Part shown: in pieces, positions 53,390 to 63,042 of the stretch
Layout: each line of letters begins with the position of its first letter
Position numbering within the stretch: the stretch's first letter is position 1
Origin: CADEDV01 sp964596345
GTDB taxonomy: Bacteria; Bacteroidota; Bacteroidia; Chitinophagales; Chitinophagaceae
DNA: 64,000 nt
Direction of reading: 5' to 3'
NCBI GenBank assembly: GCA_964596345.1
Contig: CAZQSZ010000001.1
Coordinates: 372,001 to 436,000, forward strand
Position numbers and translations under genes: made by a program
Notes under the pieces: model-generated
What the model saw: only the letters and a program-made list of their open reading frames with translations
Told to the model about the DNA's origin: nothing
The model's database searches: none

Positions 53390-55420
53390 TTATTCTACTT
53401 CCTTTTTGCTGGTGGCAATCCTATATAGGATTAATGCCATTAATGCAAAGAATAAAACACCCAGGAGGAAATAACCGTTTTCTCCCAGTGTCTTAACCAG
53501 TCCATGTTCGGTATTGACAGCCTCCAGGAATTTTGCCCCTCCCGCTGAACCACTGACAAAAGCTATGATGACCCCGGCTACTGCTCCTCCGGCTACAAGC
53601 CCTGTTGCAAAAAGATTGCCCTTGCCCAACTCCTCCTCCTCAGGTTTCTTTTGAATATTACGTTTCTTTTCTTTCCATTCAACAATACCTTTGATGGCAC
53701 CACCAATAAAAATAGGTAGTGTGGTTGATAAAGGCAGGTAAGCTCCAACAGCAAAACTGAGTGATTTGATACCGCAGAGTTCCATCACTACTGCAATGAA
53801 TACACCGACAAAAATGAATTGCCAGTCCAGTTCCCTGGATTGGATGCCTTTGATTAATGTAGCCATTAATGTGGCCTGAGGGGCAGGATATTTTTCCGTA
53901 CCGATTGCATGTTCTGCACCGTCAAGATATTTAATGGTGATACCAATTACAATGGAAGAGACAATAGCACCAACGAATAATGCAATCTGCTGATTACGGG
54001 GAGTGGCACCAACAATATAACCACTCTTCAGATCCTGTGAAGTGGCACCTGCATTAGCAGCAGCGATACAGATCATGCTTCCAACAACCAGCACCAATGG
54101 TTCAAAAGCTTTTCCACTCCAGCCAACGCTGATAAAAATGAGACTTGTTCCCATAACGGTGGCAATGGTCATGCCGCTGATAGGATTGTTGGAGGAACCA
54201 ATCAAACCAACAATACGGGATGAAACCGTAACGAATAATGCTCCAAAGACCACTACTAATACACCGATCAATAATTTTTGCATAATGCCATCACCCGGAA
54301 CCTGTGGTAATAATGCAATAAGGGCAATAAGTCCAAGACTGCCAAATCCAACCACCTTTAGATTCAGATCCTTTTCTGTTCTGAGTCCGCTGTCTCCATC
54401 CGATCCGAGGCCTTTATTTTTAAGGGAGGCAACGCTTGAGCTTATCGATTTGGCAATAGTAGGTAATGTTTTTATCAGTGTGATAATACCACCTGCCGCT
54501 ACTGCACCTGCACCAATCAGTCGTACATACGCATAATAAACTGCTGAAGAATAATCAGCAAACGTATGTGTAACCGGGTCCCAGTTGCCTTTACCTCCGG
54601 GTTTGGAAATATCTGCGAGATAGCCAAGTTTCACCAGCTGGCCGGCAATCATGTCAGGGTTGACAACAAAGGAAAGTAAGGGAATCAGTACCAGCCAGCT
54701 TAATACACCGCCAGCTACCAATACCCCTGCAATGCGGGGCCCGATGATATAACCAACCCCGAGATATTCAGGCGTTATTTCACCACTTACTTTAGCAGAA
54801 GGAAAAAATTTATTGGCTTGTTTGGTAGCCATATAAGGCACTTCGGCAATGAAGTGCATTACTTTTTGTAACAAGGCATATAGAAACGCAACACCTAATC
54901 CCCAGAAAGCAGTTTTAGCAAAATCACCCCCCTTTTCCCCGGCAATCAACACATCACCGCAGGCGGTACCCTCAGGATAAGGCAGGTTCTTATGTTCATT
55001 AACAATTAATGCCTTTCGAAGAGGAATCATTAACAGGGTTCCTAATAAGCCACCAACGATAGCCAGCGTCAGGATAGTTAGATAGTTGAAATATTCGGCA
55101 CTGTCTTTTGAGGAAAGGAACAGAAAGCCTGGCAAAGTAAAAGATACACCGGCTGCAATGCTTTCACCGGCTGATCCCGTTGTTTGAATAATATTGTTTT
55201 CAAGAATGGTAGTTTTGAAAAACCTTCTTCCCAGCGTAATTGCAATTACTGCGATCGGGATAGAAGCCGATACAGTAAGGCCGGCTTTTAGCGCCAGGTA
55301 AACCGTAGCTGCTCCGAAGATGACGCCGAACAGGCAGCCAAGTAGAATTGATTTTACGGTCAATTCTTTCATTTTAATTTCGGGTGCGACAAACGGCTTG
55401 AAATTGTTCTGATCTGCCAT
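53390..55420 (-). CDS. OPT family oligopeptide transporter
   Basis: 676 residues, about 15 hydrophobic helices. OPT-family pattern: KELTVKSILLGCLFGVIFGAATVYLALKAGLTVSASIPIAVIA, NIIQTTGSAGESIAAGVSFT, LPYPEGTACGDVLIAGE. It is a proton-coupled importer of oligopeptides (plant relatives also move metal chelates). Directly upstream on the same strand are two POT-family peptide transporters, so the cluster looks specialised for peptide uptake, with an OPT for longer and POTs for di/tripeptides. Confidence 0.94.
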   Translation of the reverse strand: MADQNNFKPFVAPEIKMKELTVKSILLGCLFGVIFGAATVYLALKAGLTVSASIPIAVIAITLGRRFFKTTILENNIIQTTGSAGESIAAGVSFTLPGFLFLSSKDSAEYFNYLTILTLAIVGGLLGTLLMIPLRKALIVNEHKNLPYPEGTACGDVLIAGEKGGDFAKTAFWGLGVAFLYALLQKVMHFIAEVPYMATKQANKFFPSAKVSGEITPEYLGVGYIIGPRIAGVLVAGGVLSWLVLIPLLSFVVNPDMIAGQLVKLGYLADISKPGGKGNWDPVTHTFADYSSAVYYAYVRLIGAGAVAAGGIITLIKTLPTIAKSISSSVASLKNKGLGSDGDSGLRTEKDLNLKVVGFGSLGLIALIALLPQVPGDGIMQKLLIGVLVVVFGALFVTVSSRIVGLIGSSNNPISGMTIATVMGTSLIFISVGWSGKAFEPLVLVVGSMICIAAANAGATSQDLKSGYIVGATPRNQQIALFVGAIVSSIVIGITIKYLDGAEHAIGTEKYPAPQATLMATLIKGIQSRELDWQFIFVGVFIAVVMELCGIKSLSFAVGAYLPLSTTLPIFIGGAIKGIVEWKEKKRNIQKKPEEEELGKGNLFATGLVAGGAVAGVIIAFVSGSAGGAKFLEAVNTEHGLVKTLGENGYFLLGVLFFALMALILYRIATSKKEVE

Positions 55421-55451
55421 AATAATTATTTTGGTAAAGGGAAGATATGAA

Positions 55452-55482
55452 AAAAGCTATTAGCGGTGGGCCAATAGCTTTT
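55452..55482 (-). terminator. Terminator after first POT gene
   Basis: Ten-bp stem AAAAGCTATT / AATAGCTTTT with an 11-base loop, T-rich on the minus strand. Confidence 0.65.
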
Positions 55483-55504
55483 GCACAGTAATAAAAATTG
55501 CTGC

Positions 55505-57136
55505 TTATTTTACGCCTTTCTCTGTCATGATCCGGTTGAGCCATTTCAGCATGGCAAATATGATGAAAGTGGCAAATAACAATAACGCAAAATTGACCCA
55601 AAAGAAATTTGCCTTATGCTCGTAGCCATCCCAAAGTGTTGCCAGCAAACCCGATAATTTATTTCCAATAGAAGTCGCCAGGAACCACCCCCCCATCATC
55701 AGGGAAGTGAGCCGCACAGGACTCAGTTTACTGACCAATGACAGTCCCATTGGGCTCAACAAAAGTTCCCCGACAGTGATTACTCCATAGGTGCCCAACA
55801 ACCACCATACACTTGCCTTTTCGGCTCCATTGTTTGATACATGAACGGCTCCGACCATGACTAACACAGATAAAGCAGAAATCAGTAGGCCAAATGCGAT
55901 TTTTGTTGCCGTTGATGGTTCTTTGTTTCTTTTTCTTAAAAAGGCAAAAAAGGCCACTATCAATGGTGTTAATAGTATAACCCATCCGGGGTTGATAGAC
56001 TGGCTGATGGGTGTTTCCCATAAAGTAGCCACACCACCATCAACAGGTAGATTTTCTGGTTTTACATTTTTAAAATAAACAGGGTAATTGTACTCTTTAA
56101 TTACTTTCCCATCCTTTTTTTGCAACCTGAATAGTTCATCATATAATTCAACAGAATCTTTTGTATAGGTTGTATCCTTAGCCTGTTTCAGTGATTTAAA
56201 AATTTCAGCAGTTGTTCCGTGCACCTGCCTGTCTGTGTAGTTATCTGCCCATATCGTGAGAGCTGTTCCATTTTGTTTAAATACAGCCCAGAATAAAATT
56301 ACGGCTGCAAATATGGCAAGCAGGGCAGCTATCGGCCTCTTTTCAGAACGTTCTGCCCTTAAATAGAGTGATGCATAAAAATAGATAACAGGGAAGCAGG
56401 CAAAAATGAATGCATCGGTACTGTCTGATCCGAAAATATTTTTGGGAATGATCCAGCCCAAAACTCCGGCAATAATAGCTGGTATAAATATCGTAATCAC
56501 AATCCTGGAGAAGGGCATATCTTCTTTATTCATGGGCTTACGCACATCACCTGATACATAATGCTTGGTGCCCAGTATAAAAATCAATACCCCCAGGAAC
56601 ATACCTAGACCCGCAGCTACAAACGCATATTTCCATCCCCAAAGAATAATAATCGCAGCACTAAAAAAATTGCAAATAAATGCCCCTACATTGATACCCA
56701 TATAAAAAATGTTATATCCTTCATCTTTTCTTTCTGTGTATTCGGGCACTGAGTATAAGTTGCCGAGCAGTGTAGATATATTGGGTTTAAAAAATCCGTT
56801 ACCAAAAATTACCAAAGTCATACTCAGATATAACATGGGCAAACTGTGTACTGCCATGAGGCAATAGCCTGCTCCCATCATTAAACCCCCGGCAATAATG
56901 GATTTACGGTAGCCAAAATACCGGTCTGCCAGCAACCCGCCAATAAATGGGGTAAGAAATACCAGGGCGATAAATGTACCATAGAGATCAGAAGCCTCCT
57001 TATTTGTCATAGCAAAACCATGTTCTACATTTTTCAGGTATAATAGAAATATCCCGATCATCAGGTAATACCCGAATCGTTCCCACATCTCCGAGAAAAA
57101 TAAAAAGGGCAGTGCTTTAGGATGTTTCTTCCACAT
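55505..57136 (-). CDS. POT family di/tripeptide transporter (copy 1)
   Basis: 543 residues. Signature ALPFLFFSEMWERFGYYLMIGIFLLYL, then FIGGLLADRYFGYRKSIIAGG and FKPNISTLLGNLY, in the proton-coupled oligopeptide transporter family of MFS. An extra-membrane insert of about 70 residues (QVHGTTAEIFKSLKQAKDTTYTK onward) lies between helices of the second half. The next upstream gene encodes a paralogue of the same form. Confidence 0.95.
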   Translation of the reverse strand: MWKKHPKALPFLFFSEMWERFGYYLMIGIFLLYLKNVEHGFAMTNKEASDLYGTFIALVFLTPFIGGLLADRYFGYRKSIIAGGLMMGAGYCLMAVHSLPMLYLSMTLVIFGNGFFKPNISTLLGNLYSVPEYTERKDEGYNIFYMGINVGAFICNFFSAAIIILWGWKYAFVAAGLGMFLGVLIFILGTKHYVSGDVRKPMNKEDMPFSRIVITIFIPAIIAGVLGWIIPKNIFGSDSTDAFIFACFPVIYFYASLYLRAERSEKRPIAALLAIFAAVILFWAVFKQNGTALTIWADNYTDRQVHGTTAEIFKSLKQAKDTTYTKDSVELYDELFRLQKKDGKVIKEYNYPVYFKNVKPENLPVDGGVATLWETPISQSINPGWVILLTPLIVAFFAFLRKRNKEPSTATKIAFGLLISALSVLVMVGAVHVSNNGAEKASVWWLLGTYGVITVGELLLSPMGLSLVSKLSPVRLTSLMMGGWFLATSIGNKLSGLLATLWDGYEHKANFFWVNFALLLFATFIIFAMLKWLNRIMTEKGVK

Positions 57137-57185
57137 GGCTGAGTTATTTTAATAAGGAAAGATAGGAAAAGGAACCAGAGTGTAC

Positions 57186-57220
57186 ATAAAAAAGGTGATC
57201 GATAAGATCACCTTTTTTAT
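57186..57220 (-). terminator. Terminator after second POT gene
   Basis: Fifteen-bp perfect stem (57186-57200 with 57206-57220), five-base loop, T-tract on the minus strand. Confidence 0.9.
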
Positions 57221-57236
57221 AAATAGCATTTAAACT

Positions 57237-59021
57237 TTATGCCGAACCTGTTTTGTCTTTTACGATCTGGTTCAACGATTTGATCTTTGAATAAATTAAT
57301 ATGCCACCAATAAAGGCTGCCACCACCAGGATCAGGAAGAACATTTTCTTATCGGTAAAATCATCCCAGAAACCAGTCATTACACCGGCCACTTTACCTC
57401 CAATGGAAGTAGAGAGGAACCATCCACCCATCATTAATGCCGTAAGCCGAGCTGGCGCTAATTTGGAAACAAAGGAAAGCCCGATAGGACTTAAAAATAT
57501 TTCACTGATCGTAAATACAAAGTAAGTTCCCCATAGCCAGAGCGGAGATGCCTTATGGGTGTAGATAGAGGGGATGGACATAATAGCGAATATCATTACA
57601 AGAGCAGATAACCCGGAAATGAACATGGCCATTCCGAATTTGGAAGCAGTAGTTGGCTCCTTACCTTTTTTTCTCAGGTAATCAAAGAAAGGAACAAAGA
57701 TGAGTGTCAGTAATACGATGAACAGTGGATTAATGGATTGAAATAGTTCGGTATTTGTGAGTTTTACATTCTGTCCCCCGGGCCATTCTTCTTTGGGTAC
57801 GTTGTTGAAATAGGGGTCGGGTCCCATTACTAATACAGTTTTAGAAGAAGTATCAACCATAACGCCAGCAGCGGTTATTCCAAAGACACGTTTTGCAGTA
57901 TCGGATTTATCCTTCTTTTTTGTGATTGTTAATATGCTGTCCATTTTTACTACAGCAGAAGTGTCTTTAACGTCTACAAAATATTCATTCACTTTAGTAA
58001 CGAGGCGGGATGTGTCACTTACTTCCTGTAACGGGAAAAGTTTACCGGTGATTTTTGCAGTAGTGGGTGAAGCAGCCCTGTCTGTATGTTTTTCTGCCCA
58101 TAGTGTAAGACCCGTTGCATTCTGGTTATAAATGGTCCAGAAGGCAATAGCAATAGCAAAAATGAATAACAGGGAGCCAATTCCTTTTTTATCCTGCCCT
58201 TTTGCTTTCACCCATAGCGATATATAAAAAGCTATGATCGGCAGGCAGGCAAAAATGAAGGCATCATTCGCCTGGGTGCCCATAACGGCAGTGCCAAACC
58301 AGGTTTTGACGTTCCAGCCGATGAATGCTGCAATAATCGCCGGAAGAAAGACATAAGAAAATATTTTGGACAATGGCATGTCTTCGGCCTGTGCAGGCTT
58401 TTTTATATCTGCTTCTTTTATTTCTTTATTCTTTAATGATGTAGATAGAATAACAAGACCAATTATTAAACCAACACCAGCAGCTGAAAACGCATAGCCC
58501 CATCCATATGCGTTTCTTAACCAGGCTGCTACAAAATTGCAGACAAATGCGCCTATATTAATACCCATATAAAAGATATTATACGCATTATCTTTCAGTG
58601 GCTTCAGGTCTTCCCGGTTATAAATATTACCTAGTAGCGTAGAGATATTGGGTTTGAAAAACCCATTACCGACAATGATAAGGCCTAATGAAATGAACAT
58701 GGCAGTGTCGCCCGGAACAGCCAGCCCAATGTAGCCTGCTGCCATGAGGGTACCTCCTAAAAAAATGGATTTAATATATCCCAGGTACCTGTCAGCGATC
58801 AATCCTCCAATGAAAGGAGTCAGGTAAACCAGCGCAATGAAACTGCCCACAATATCGGCTCCTACTTTTTCATCAAATCCTTTGCCTCCTGTTTTTGTAT
58901 CTATCGTGTAGAGTAATAAGATACCCACCATCAGGTAGTAAGCAAATCGTTCCCACATTTCTGTAAAGAAAAGCACATAGAGTGCTTTCGGGTGTTTGCC
59001 GAGTTTTGCAGGTTGATTCAT
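57237..59021 (-). CDS. POT family di/tripeptide transporter (copy 2)
   Basis: 594 residues. Same layout as the neighbouring copy: ALYVLFFTEMWERFAYYLMVGILLLY, FIGGLIADRYLGYIKSI, FFKPNISTLLGNIY, and the C-terminal half ending in helices plus a short KTGSA tail. Its mid-protein insert is longer (about 110 residues, rich in Asp, Lys and Thr), accounting for the size difference. Likely arose by tandem duplication with copy 1. It is divergent from purD. Confidence 0.95.
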   Translation of the reverse strand: MNQPAKLGKHPKALYVLFFTEMWERFAYYLMVGILLLYTIDTKTGGKGFDEKVGADIVGSFIALVYLTPFIGGLIADRYLGYIKSIFLGGTLMAAGYIGLAVPGDTAMFISLGLIIVGNGFFKPNISTLLGNIYNREDLKPLKDNAYNIFYMGINIGAFVCNFVAAWLRNAYGWGYAFSAAGVGLIIGLVILSTSLKNKEIKEADIKKPAQAEDMPLSKIFSYVFLPAIIAAFIGWNVKTWFGTAVMGTQANDAFIFACLPIIAFYISLWVKAKGQDKKGIGSLLFIFAIAIAFWTIYNQNATGLTLWAEKHTDRAASPTTAKITGKLFPLQEVSDTSRLVTKVNEYFVDVKDTSAVVKMDSILTITKKKDKSDTAKRVFGITAAGVMVDTSSKTVLVMGPDPYFNNVPKEEWPGGQNVKLTNTELFQSINPLFIVLLTLIFVPFFDYLRKKGKEPTTASKFGMAMFISGLSALVMIFAIMSIPSIYTHKASPLWLWGTYFVFTISEIFLSPIGLSFVSKLAPARLTALMMGGWFLSTSIGGKVAGVMTGFWDDFTDKKMFFLILVVAAFIGGILIYSKIKSLNQIVKDKTGSA

Positions 59022-59170
59022 ACAGTGTTTTTAAGTTTATAATCAGAGACTTGAATCGTTACTAACGGCCAAAATACAGAAAAATGACCACTCAGTAATT
59101 TTCCCGTCTATCTTTTAAATATCGTACCGATATTCGCAGTGCTTTTTAACATCCGGCTTTAAAACCAATT

Positions 59171-60463
59171 ATGCGAATCCTTCTACTCGGCGCTGGCGGC
59201 AGGGAACATGCTCTTGCCTGGAAACTGAACCAAAGTGTGTGGGCCAACCCTCTCTATATCGCTCCCGGTAACCCCGGTACCGCCAAATGTGGTATCAATG
59301 TGGCGCTTGATATCAACGACTTTGATGCCGTGGCTGCATTCTGTATCAAAGAAAAGATCGAAATGGTATTTGTAGGTCCGGAAGAACCCCTGGTGAATGG
59401 TATCTATGATTACTTCAAAGCTCATGAGCAGTTAAAGGATATTTATTTTATCGGTCCTTCAAAAGAAGGTGCTAAACTGGAGGGCAGTAAGGCATTTGCC
59501 AAGGAATTCATGCTGCGCCATAAGATACCCACGGCTGCTTACCGGGAATTCACAATTGACAATTACCAGGAAGGGCTTGATTACCTGAAGCAGCATAGCT
59601 TGCCGATCGTTATTAAAGCAGACGGGCTGGCAGCGGGGAAAGGAGTGGCCATCTGCCAAAATCATGTGGAAGCGGTGGCCGAGTTTGAACTGATGATCCA
59701 GCAATCCAAATTTGGTGAAGCCAGTAAGAAAGTGGTGGTGGAAGAATTTTTAACAGGCATAGAACTCAGTGTATTTGCTATAACAGATGGTAAAAATTAT
59801 CTCATCCTTCCGGAAGCAAAAGACTATAAACGGATTGGTGAAGGCGATACCGGTTTAAATACCGGTGGCATGGGTGCCATCAGCCCGGTGCCTTTTGCCA
59901 CACCCGGTTTTATGTATAAAGTGGAAGAAAGGGTGATCAAACCCACTATTAATGGCTTGCATAAAGAAGGGATTGAATATACCGGTTTTGTTTTCTTCGG
60001 GCTTATCAGTGTAAATGGTGACCCTTATGTGATAGAATACAATTGCCGCATGGGTGACCCCGAAACAGAAGTGGTGATGGCAAGGCTGGAAACTGATTTG
60101 GTGGGTTTATGTATTGCCGCCACCCAAAAGGAACTGGACCAGGTGGAAATTAAAACTGATCCCAGAGCAGCTGCCACCATTATGGCGGTGAGCGGCGGCT
60201 ACCCGCTGGGCTTTGAAAAAGGATTTGAGATTACAGGGCTGGATTCCAATTTCGGGAAACAATCACTGGTCTTTCACGCAGGAACAAAAGAGGAAAATGG
60301 GAAGATCGTAACGAATGGTGGTCGTGTACTTTGTGTTACTTCTTTAGATAAGGACCTGCAGGAAGCCGTCAATATTTCACTCGATATATTAGATCATATC
60401 CATTACGAAGGAATTTATTACCGCACTGATATCGGTTACGAATTCAAACCACCTGTTGTTTAA
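59171..60463 (+). CDS. purD: Phosphoribosylamine--glycine ligase
   Basis: 430 residues, full length. Rossmann-like start MRILLLGAGGREHALAWKL, ATP-grasp motifs VIKADGLAAGKGVAI and GDTGLNTGGMGAISP, and YNCRMGDPETEVV near 285-297. Second enzyme-type step of de novo purine synthesis, making GAR. Other pur genes are not adjacent. The TDO gene follows 24 bp later on the same strand. Confidence 0.98.
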   Translation: MRILLLGAGGREHALAWKLNQSVWANPLYIAPGNPGTAKCGINVALDINDFDAVAAFCIKEKIEMVFVGPEEPLVNGIYDYFKAHEQLKDIYFIGPSKEGAKLEGSKAFAKEFMLRHKIPTAAYREFTIDNYQEGLDYLKQHSLPIVIKADGLAAGKGVAICQNHVEAVAEFELMIQQSKFGEASKKVVVEEFLTGIELSVFAITDGKNYLILPEAKDYKRIGEGDTGLNTGGMGAISPVPFATPGFMYKVEERVIKPTINGLHKEGIEYTGFVFFGLISVNGDPYVIEYNCRMGDPETEVVMARLETDLVGLCIAATQKELDQVEIKTDPRAAATIMAVSGGYPLGFEKGFEITGLDSNFGKQSLVFHAGTKEENGKIVTNGGRVLCVTSLDKDLQEAVNISLDILDHIHYEGIYYRTDIGYEFKPPVV

Positions 60464-60486
60464 TCTTATTTACATAAATATTGCTT

Positions 60487-61488
60487 ATGCCGTCGGACGT
60501 TCATTATCACGATTACCTGCAGCTGGATAAGATCCTGAATGCACAATTCCCGGAAAGTGATAAGCTACAGTTGCCGGCGCATGATGAAATGCTCTTCATC
60601 GTTATTCACCAGGCCTATGAACTTTGGTTCAAACAACTGCATCATGAGGTGGATTCAGTGGCGGCCATCATGAACAAACCGGCACTCAATGATAATTCTC
60701 CCGAACTGCAAACTGTTGTTCACCGGTTGAGCCGCTGTGTTACTATACTCAGGGTATTGGTCCACCAGATCGATATCATGGAAACCATGACACCGATGGA
60801 CTTTTTGGATTTCCGGGATATGCTGCGGCCAGCCTCCGGTTTTCAAAGCTGGCAATTCAAAGAACTGGAAGCGAAACTGGGATTGAAATTTGAACACCGG
60901 CACGGCAAAGAATATTATACAGCACAATTAAGACCCGAACAGGTTGATATCATAAAAAGGGCAGAGGGCAGTAGATCAGTACTTGATTTGTTGAACAACT
61001 GGCTGGAGCGAATGCCCTTTTTAAAGGAAGGCGCAGACGATTCTTTTTGGAACAACTATAAAACAAGTTATCAATCGAGCCTTGCTGAAGCAGAGAAAAA
61101 CAATATCGGCGGATTTGATGACATATTCAGCAGTGAACAATGGGAAAGCCGTTCCTTATCCCCGGCCGCCTGTCGTGCAGCCTTATTCATTATGTTATAC
61201 AGGGGTTACCCATTATTACAGTTGCCGTTTCAACTGCTGAATGTATTACTGGAAATTGATGAACAACTGAGCAGCTGGCGTTACCGGCACATGAATATGG
61301 TGCACCGGATGATCGGCACCCGCATCGGTACAGGTGGCAGCACCGGTAAAGATTACCTGAAAGCAGCCGCTGATAAACATTATATCTTCCGGGAAATAGC
61401 ACAACTCAACAGCTTCCTGATCGAAAGAAGAAAATTACCGCTGCTCAGTCCTGCTATGGAAATGCGATTAGGATTTGTCTCTGCTTAA
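60487..61488 (+). CDS. Tryptophan 2,3-dioxygenase
   Basis: 333 residues from ATG 60487 (a TTG two codons earlier is also open). Haem-dependent TDO signatures: YHDYLQLDKILNAQ, the active-site His in FIVIHQAYELWFKQL, FRDMLRPASGFQSWQFKELE and the proximal haem His in SWRYRHMNMVHRMIGTRIGTGGSTG. It opens the indole ring of tryptophan to N-formylkynurenine. No other kynurenine-pathway gene is in the window; it sits 24 bp after purD, an unusual pairing. Confidence 0.94.
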   Translation: MPSDVHYHDYLQLDKILNAQFPESDKLQLPAHDEMLFIVIHQAYELWFKQLHHEVDSVAAIMNKPALNDNSPELQTVVHRLSRCVTILRVLVHQIDIMETMTPMDFLDFRDMLRPASGFQSWQFKELEAKLGLKFEHRHGKEYYTAQLRPEQVDIIKRAEGSRSVLDLLNNWLERMPFLKEGADDSFWNNYKTSYQSSLAEAEKNNIGGFDDIFSSEQWESRSLSPAACRAALFIMLYRGYPLLQLPFQLLNVLLEIDEQLSSWRYRHMNMVHRMIGTRIGTGGSTGKDYLKAAADKHYIFREIAQLNSFLIERRKLPLLSPAMEMRLGFVSA

Positions 61489-61492
61489 AGAC

Positions 61493-62383
61493 TTACATAA
61501 ACCGGTCACTGCCCTCAATAATTTTATACGGAGCCGAAAAGAAACGCTCTATCACTTTATTAAAGTCATCTTTATACATCAGGGGAGTTGAATGACCTGA
61601 TGCTGGTAATATCCACAAGTAAGCTTTCCGGATATTTTTATAAATAAGCATCGTGTGTTCTTCCTTGATCACATCATGATCACCACCGATGATGAGGGAA
61701 GGACATTTTATCTTTTGAAGATCACTTAATGGAATATGAGGCTGTTCGCATAATAAACGATATAATTTGAAAGCTGTCTTTTCCTGTTCTGTCCTGGTGG
61801 TTTTAGCAGCAAGCATTTTAAATGTTGGTGTCACCATATCCCAGATCTGCTGCGGAACCGCCGTGGTATCAGGAACAAGATTAGCCCCGGTGGCGGCCAG
61901 TTTTTTTACTTTCTCCGGGTGCCGGATCGCCAATAATAACGCATTGATGCCTCCGTCGCTCCAGCCAATTACATAGAAGGAATCAACTTTTAATGCGGTC
62001 AATAGAGCCGCATAGTCATCGGCCATCATTTCATACGTGAGTGAATCGCCTTTGTCAACCGACTTGCCGTGTGAACGGCTGTCAGCAATGATCACTTTAT
62101 ATTTTTTAGCGAAATAGGGTATCTGGTAAATGAAATTATTGATAGAACCTCCATTGCCATGAATTATGAGTAAGGGTTCCCCTTCGCCATACACTTCGCA
62201 ATACATCTTGAAACCCCGGATGTCATAGTATTTGCCGGCAACTTTATTCTGCCCGTATGGGTTATTAATGCTGTCTTTAATATCTCTTTCATAATCGTTG
62301 GCTGCTTTCATAACATCAACCTGGCCAAATGAAATACCTGTGATGAAAAGAGCAGTGACAGCAAGCAGTAAGTTTTTTCTCAT
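61493..62383 (-). CDS. Exported alpha/beta-fold hydrolase
   Basis: 296 residues; signal peptide ends near SFGQ (about 21). LLIIHGNGGSINNF, nucleophile elbow GWSDGG (catalytic Ser), the acid in GGDHDVIKEEH and the His in ASGHSTPLMY. Serine hydrolase, substrate unknown; distinct from the 3592 protein in nucleophile context. Convergent with the TDO gene, 4 bp apart. Confidence 0.88.
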   Translation of the reverse strand: MRKNLLLAVTALFITGISFGQVDVMKAANDYERDIKDSINNPYGQNKVAGKYYDIRGFKMYCEVYGEGEPLLIIHGNGGSINNFIYQIPYFAKKYKVIIADSRSHGKSVDKGDSLTYEMMADDYAALLTALKVDSFYVIGWSDGGINALLLAIRHPEKVKKLAATGANLVPDTTAVPQQIWDMVTPTFKMLAAKTTRTEQEKTAFKLYRLLCEQPHIPLSDLQKIKCPSLIIGGDHDVIKEEHTMLIYKNIRKAYLWILPASGHSTPLMYKDDFNKVIERFFSAPYKIIEGSDRFM

Positions 62384-62409
62384 GGTGGTTATTTACACTA
62401 ATGTAAACA

Positions 62410-62444
62410 AAAGAAGTGATCAGTATCATACTGATCACTTCTTT
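62410..62444. terminator. Terminator between barrel and hydrolase genes
   Basis: Seventeen-bp perfect inverted repeat (62410-62426 with 62428-62444) around a single base; on the minus strand it ends in a T-rich tract. Confidence 0.8.
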
Positions 62445-62470
62445 GCTGATAGATATTGAACCGATATATA

Positions 62471-62938
62471 TTAGAAGGTGTAACGGATACCTAATCCACC
62501 CCAGCTTCCCACGAAGCCACGGTTGTCACCAAACTCAAAAGAAGGCTGCCAGTCGATAGACATGTTGATCGGTGCCCCCCGGAATTTATAATCAAGACCC
62601 AATACACCATCAACGCCGATAAAAGCCCCATCACCATATTTTGTATTATAAAAGCCGATATGTGCACCAGGGCCGATATACCATTTCAAACCTTGTGCGC
62701 CGGTGATATCACCATGTATTTCATATAAACCGGTGAAACGGGCACCCCGGTTCCAGAAATAGCCGATCAGTTCGCCGGCATTATTACCGTTAAAAAAGTG
62801 TTTTAAAGAAATACCGCCACCATCCCAGACTTTTACACCCAATGCGGTTTTGTAAGAAGAACTGTTGGTGCTGCGGCTTTGTGCCTGCGAGGCGATAACA
62901 AAAAATAAGGCCGTTGCTACTACAATGACTTTTCTCAT
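62471..62938 (-). CDS. Small exported protein, probably outer-membrane barrel
   Basis: 155 residues; start ATG at 62938 gives a signal peptide ending ASQAQ (about 19). Aromatic and Gly-rich alternating strands (GGISLKHFFNGNN, GELIGYFWNRGARFTGLYEIHG, WYIGPGAHIGFY, FIGVDGVLGLDYKFRGAPINMSID) and a terminal Phe preceded by a strand (GLGIRYTF) fit a small beta-barrel porin-like protein. Function unknown. Confidence 0.75.
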   Translation of the reverse strand: MRKVIVVATALFFVIASQAQSRSTNSSSYKTALGVKVWDGGGISLKHFFNGNNAGELIGYFWNRGARFTGLYEIHGDITGAQGLKWYIGPGAHIGFYNTKYGDGAFIGVDGVLGLDYKFRGAPINMSIDWQPSFEFGDNRGFVGSWGGLGIRYTF

Positions 62939-63042
62939 AACAATGATTTTTGTGGAAGAATAGTGTTCGTACCCCCATTTTCCAGAACCGTGCCAAAATA
63001 GAAAAAGCAGCACAAGAAAAATGAAGAGAAATTAGAACAGGA

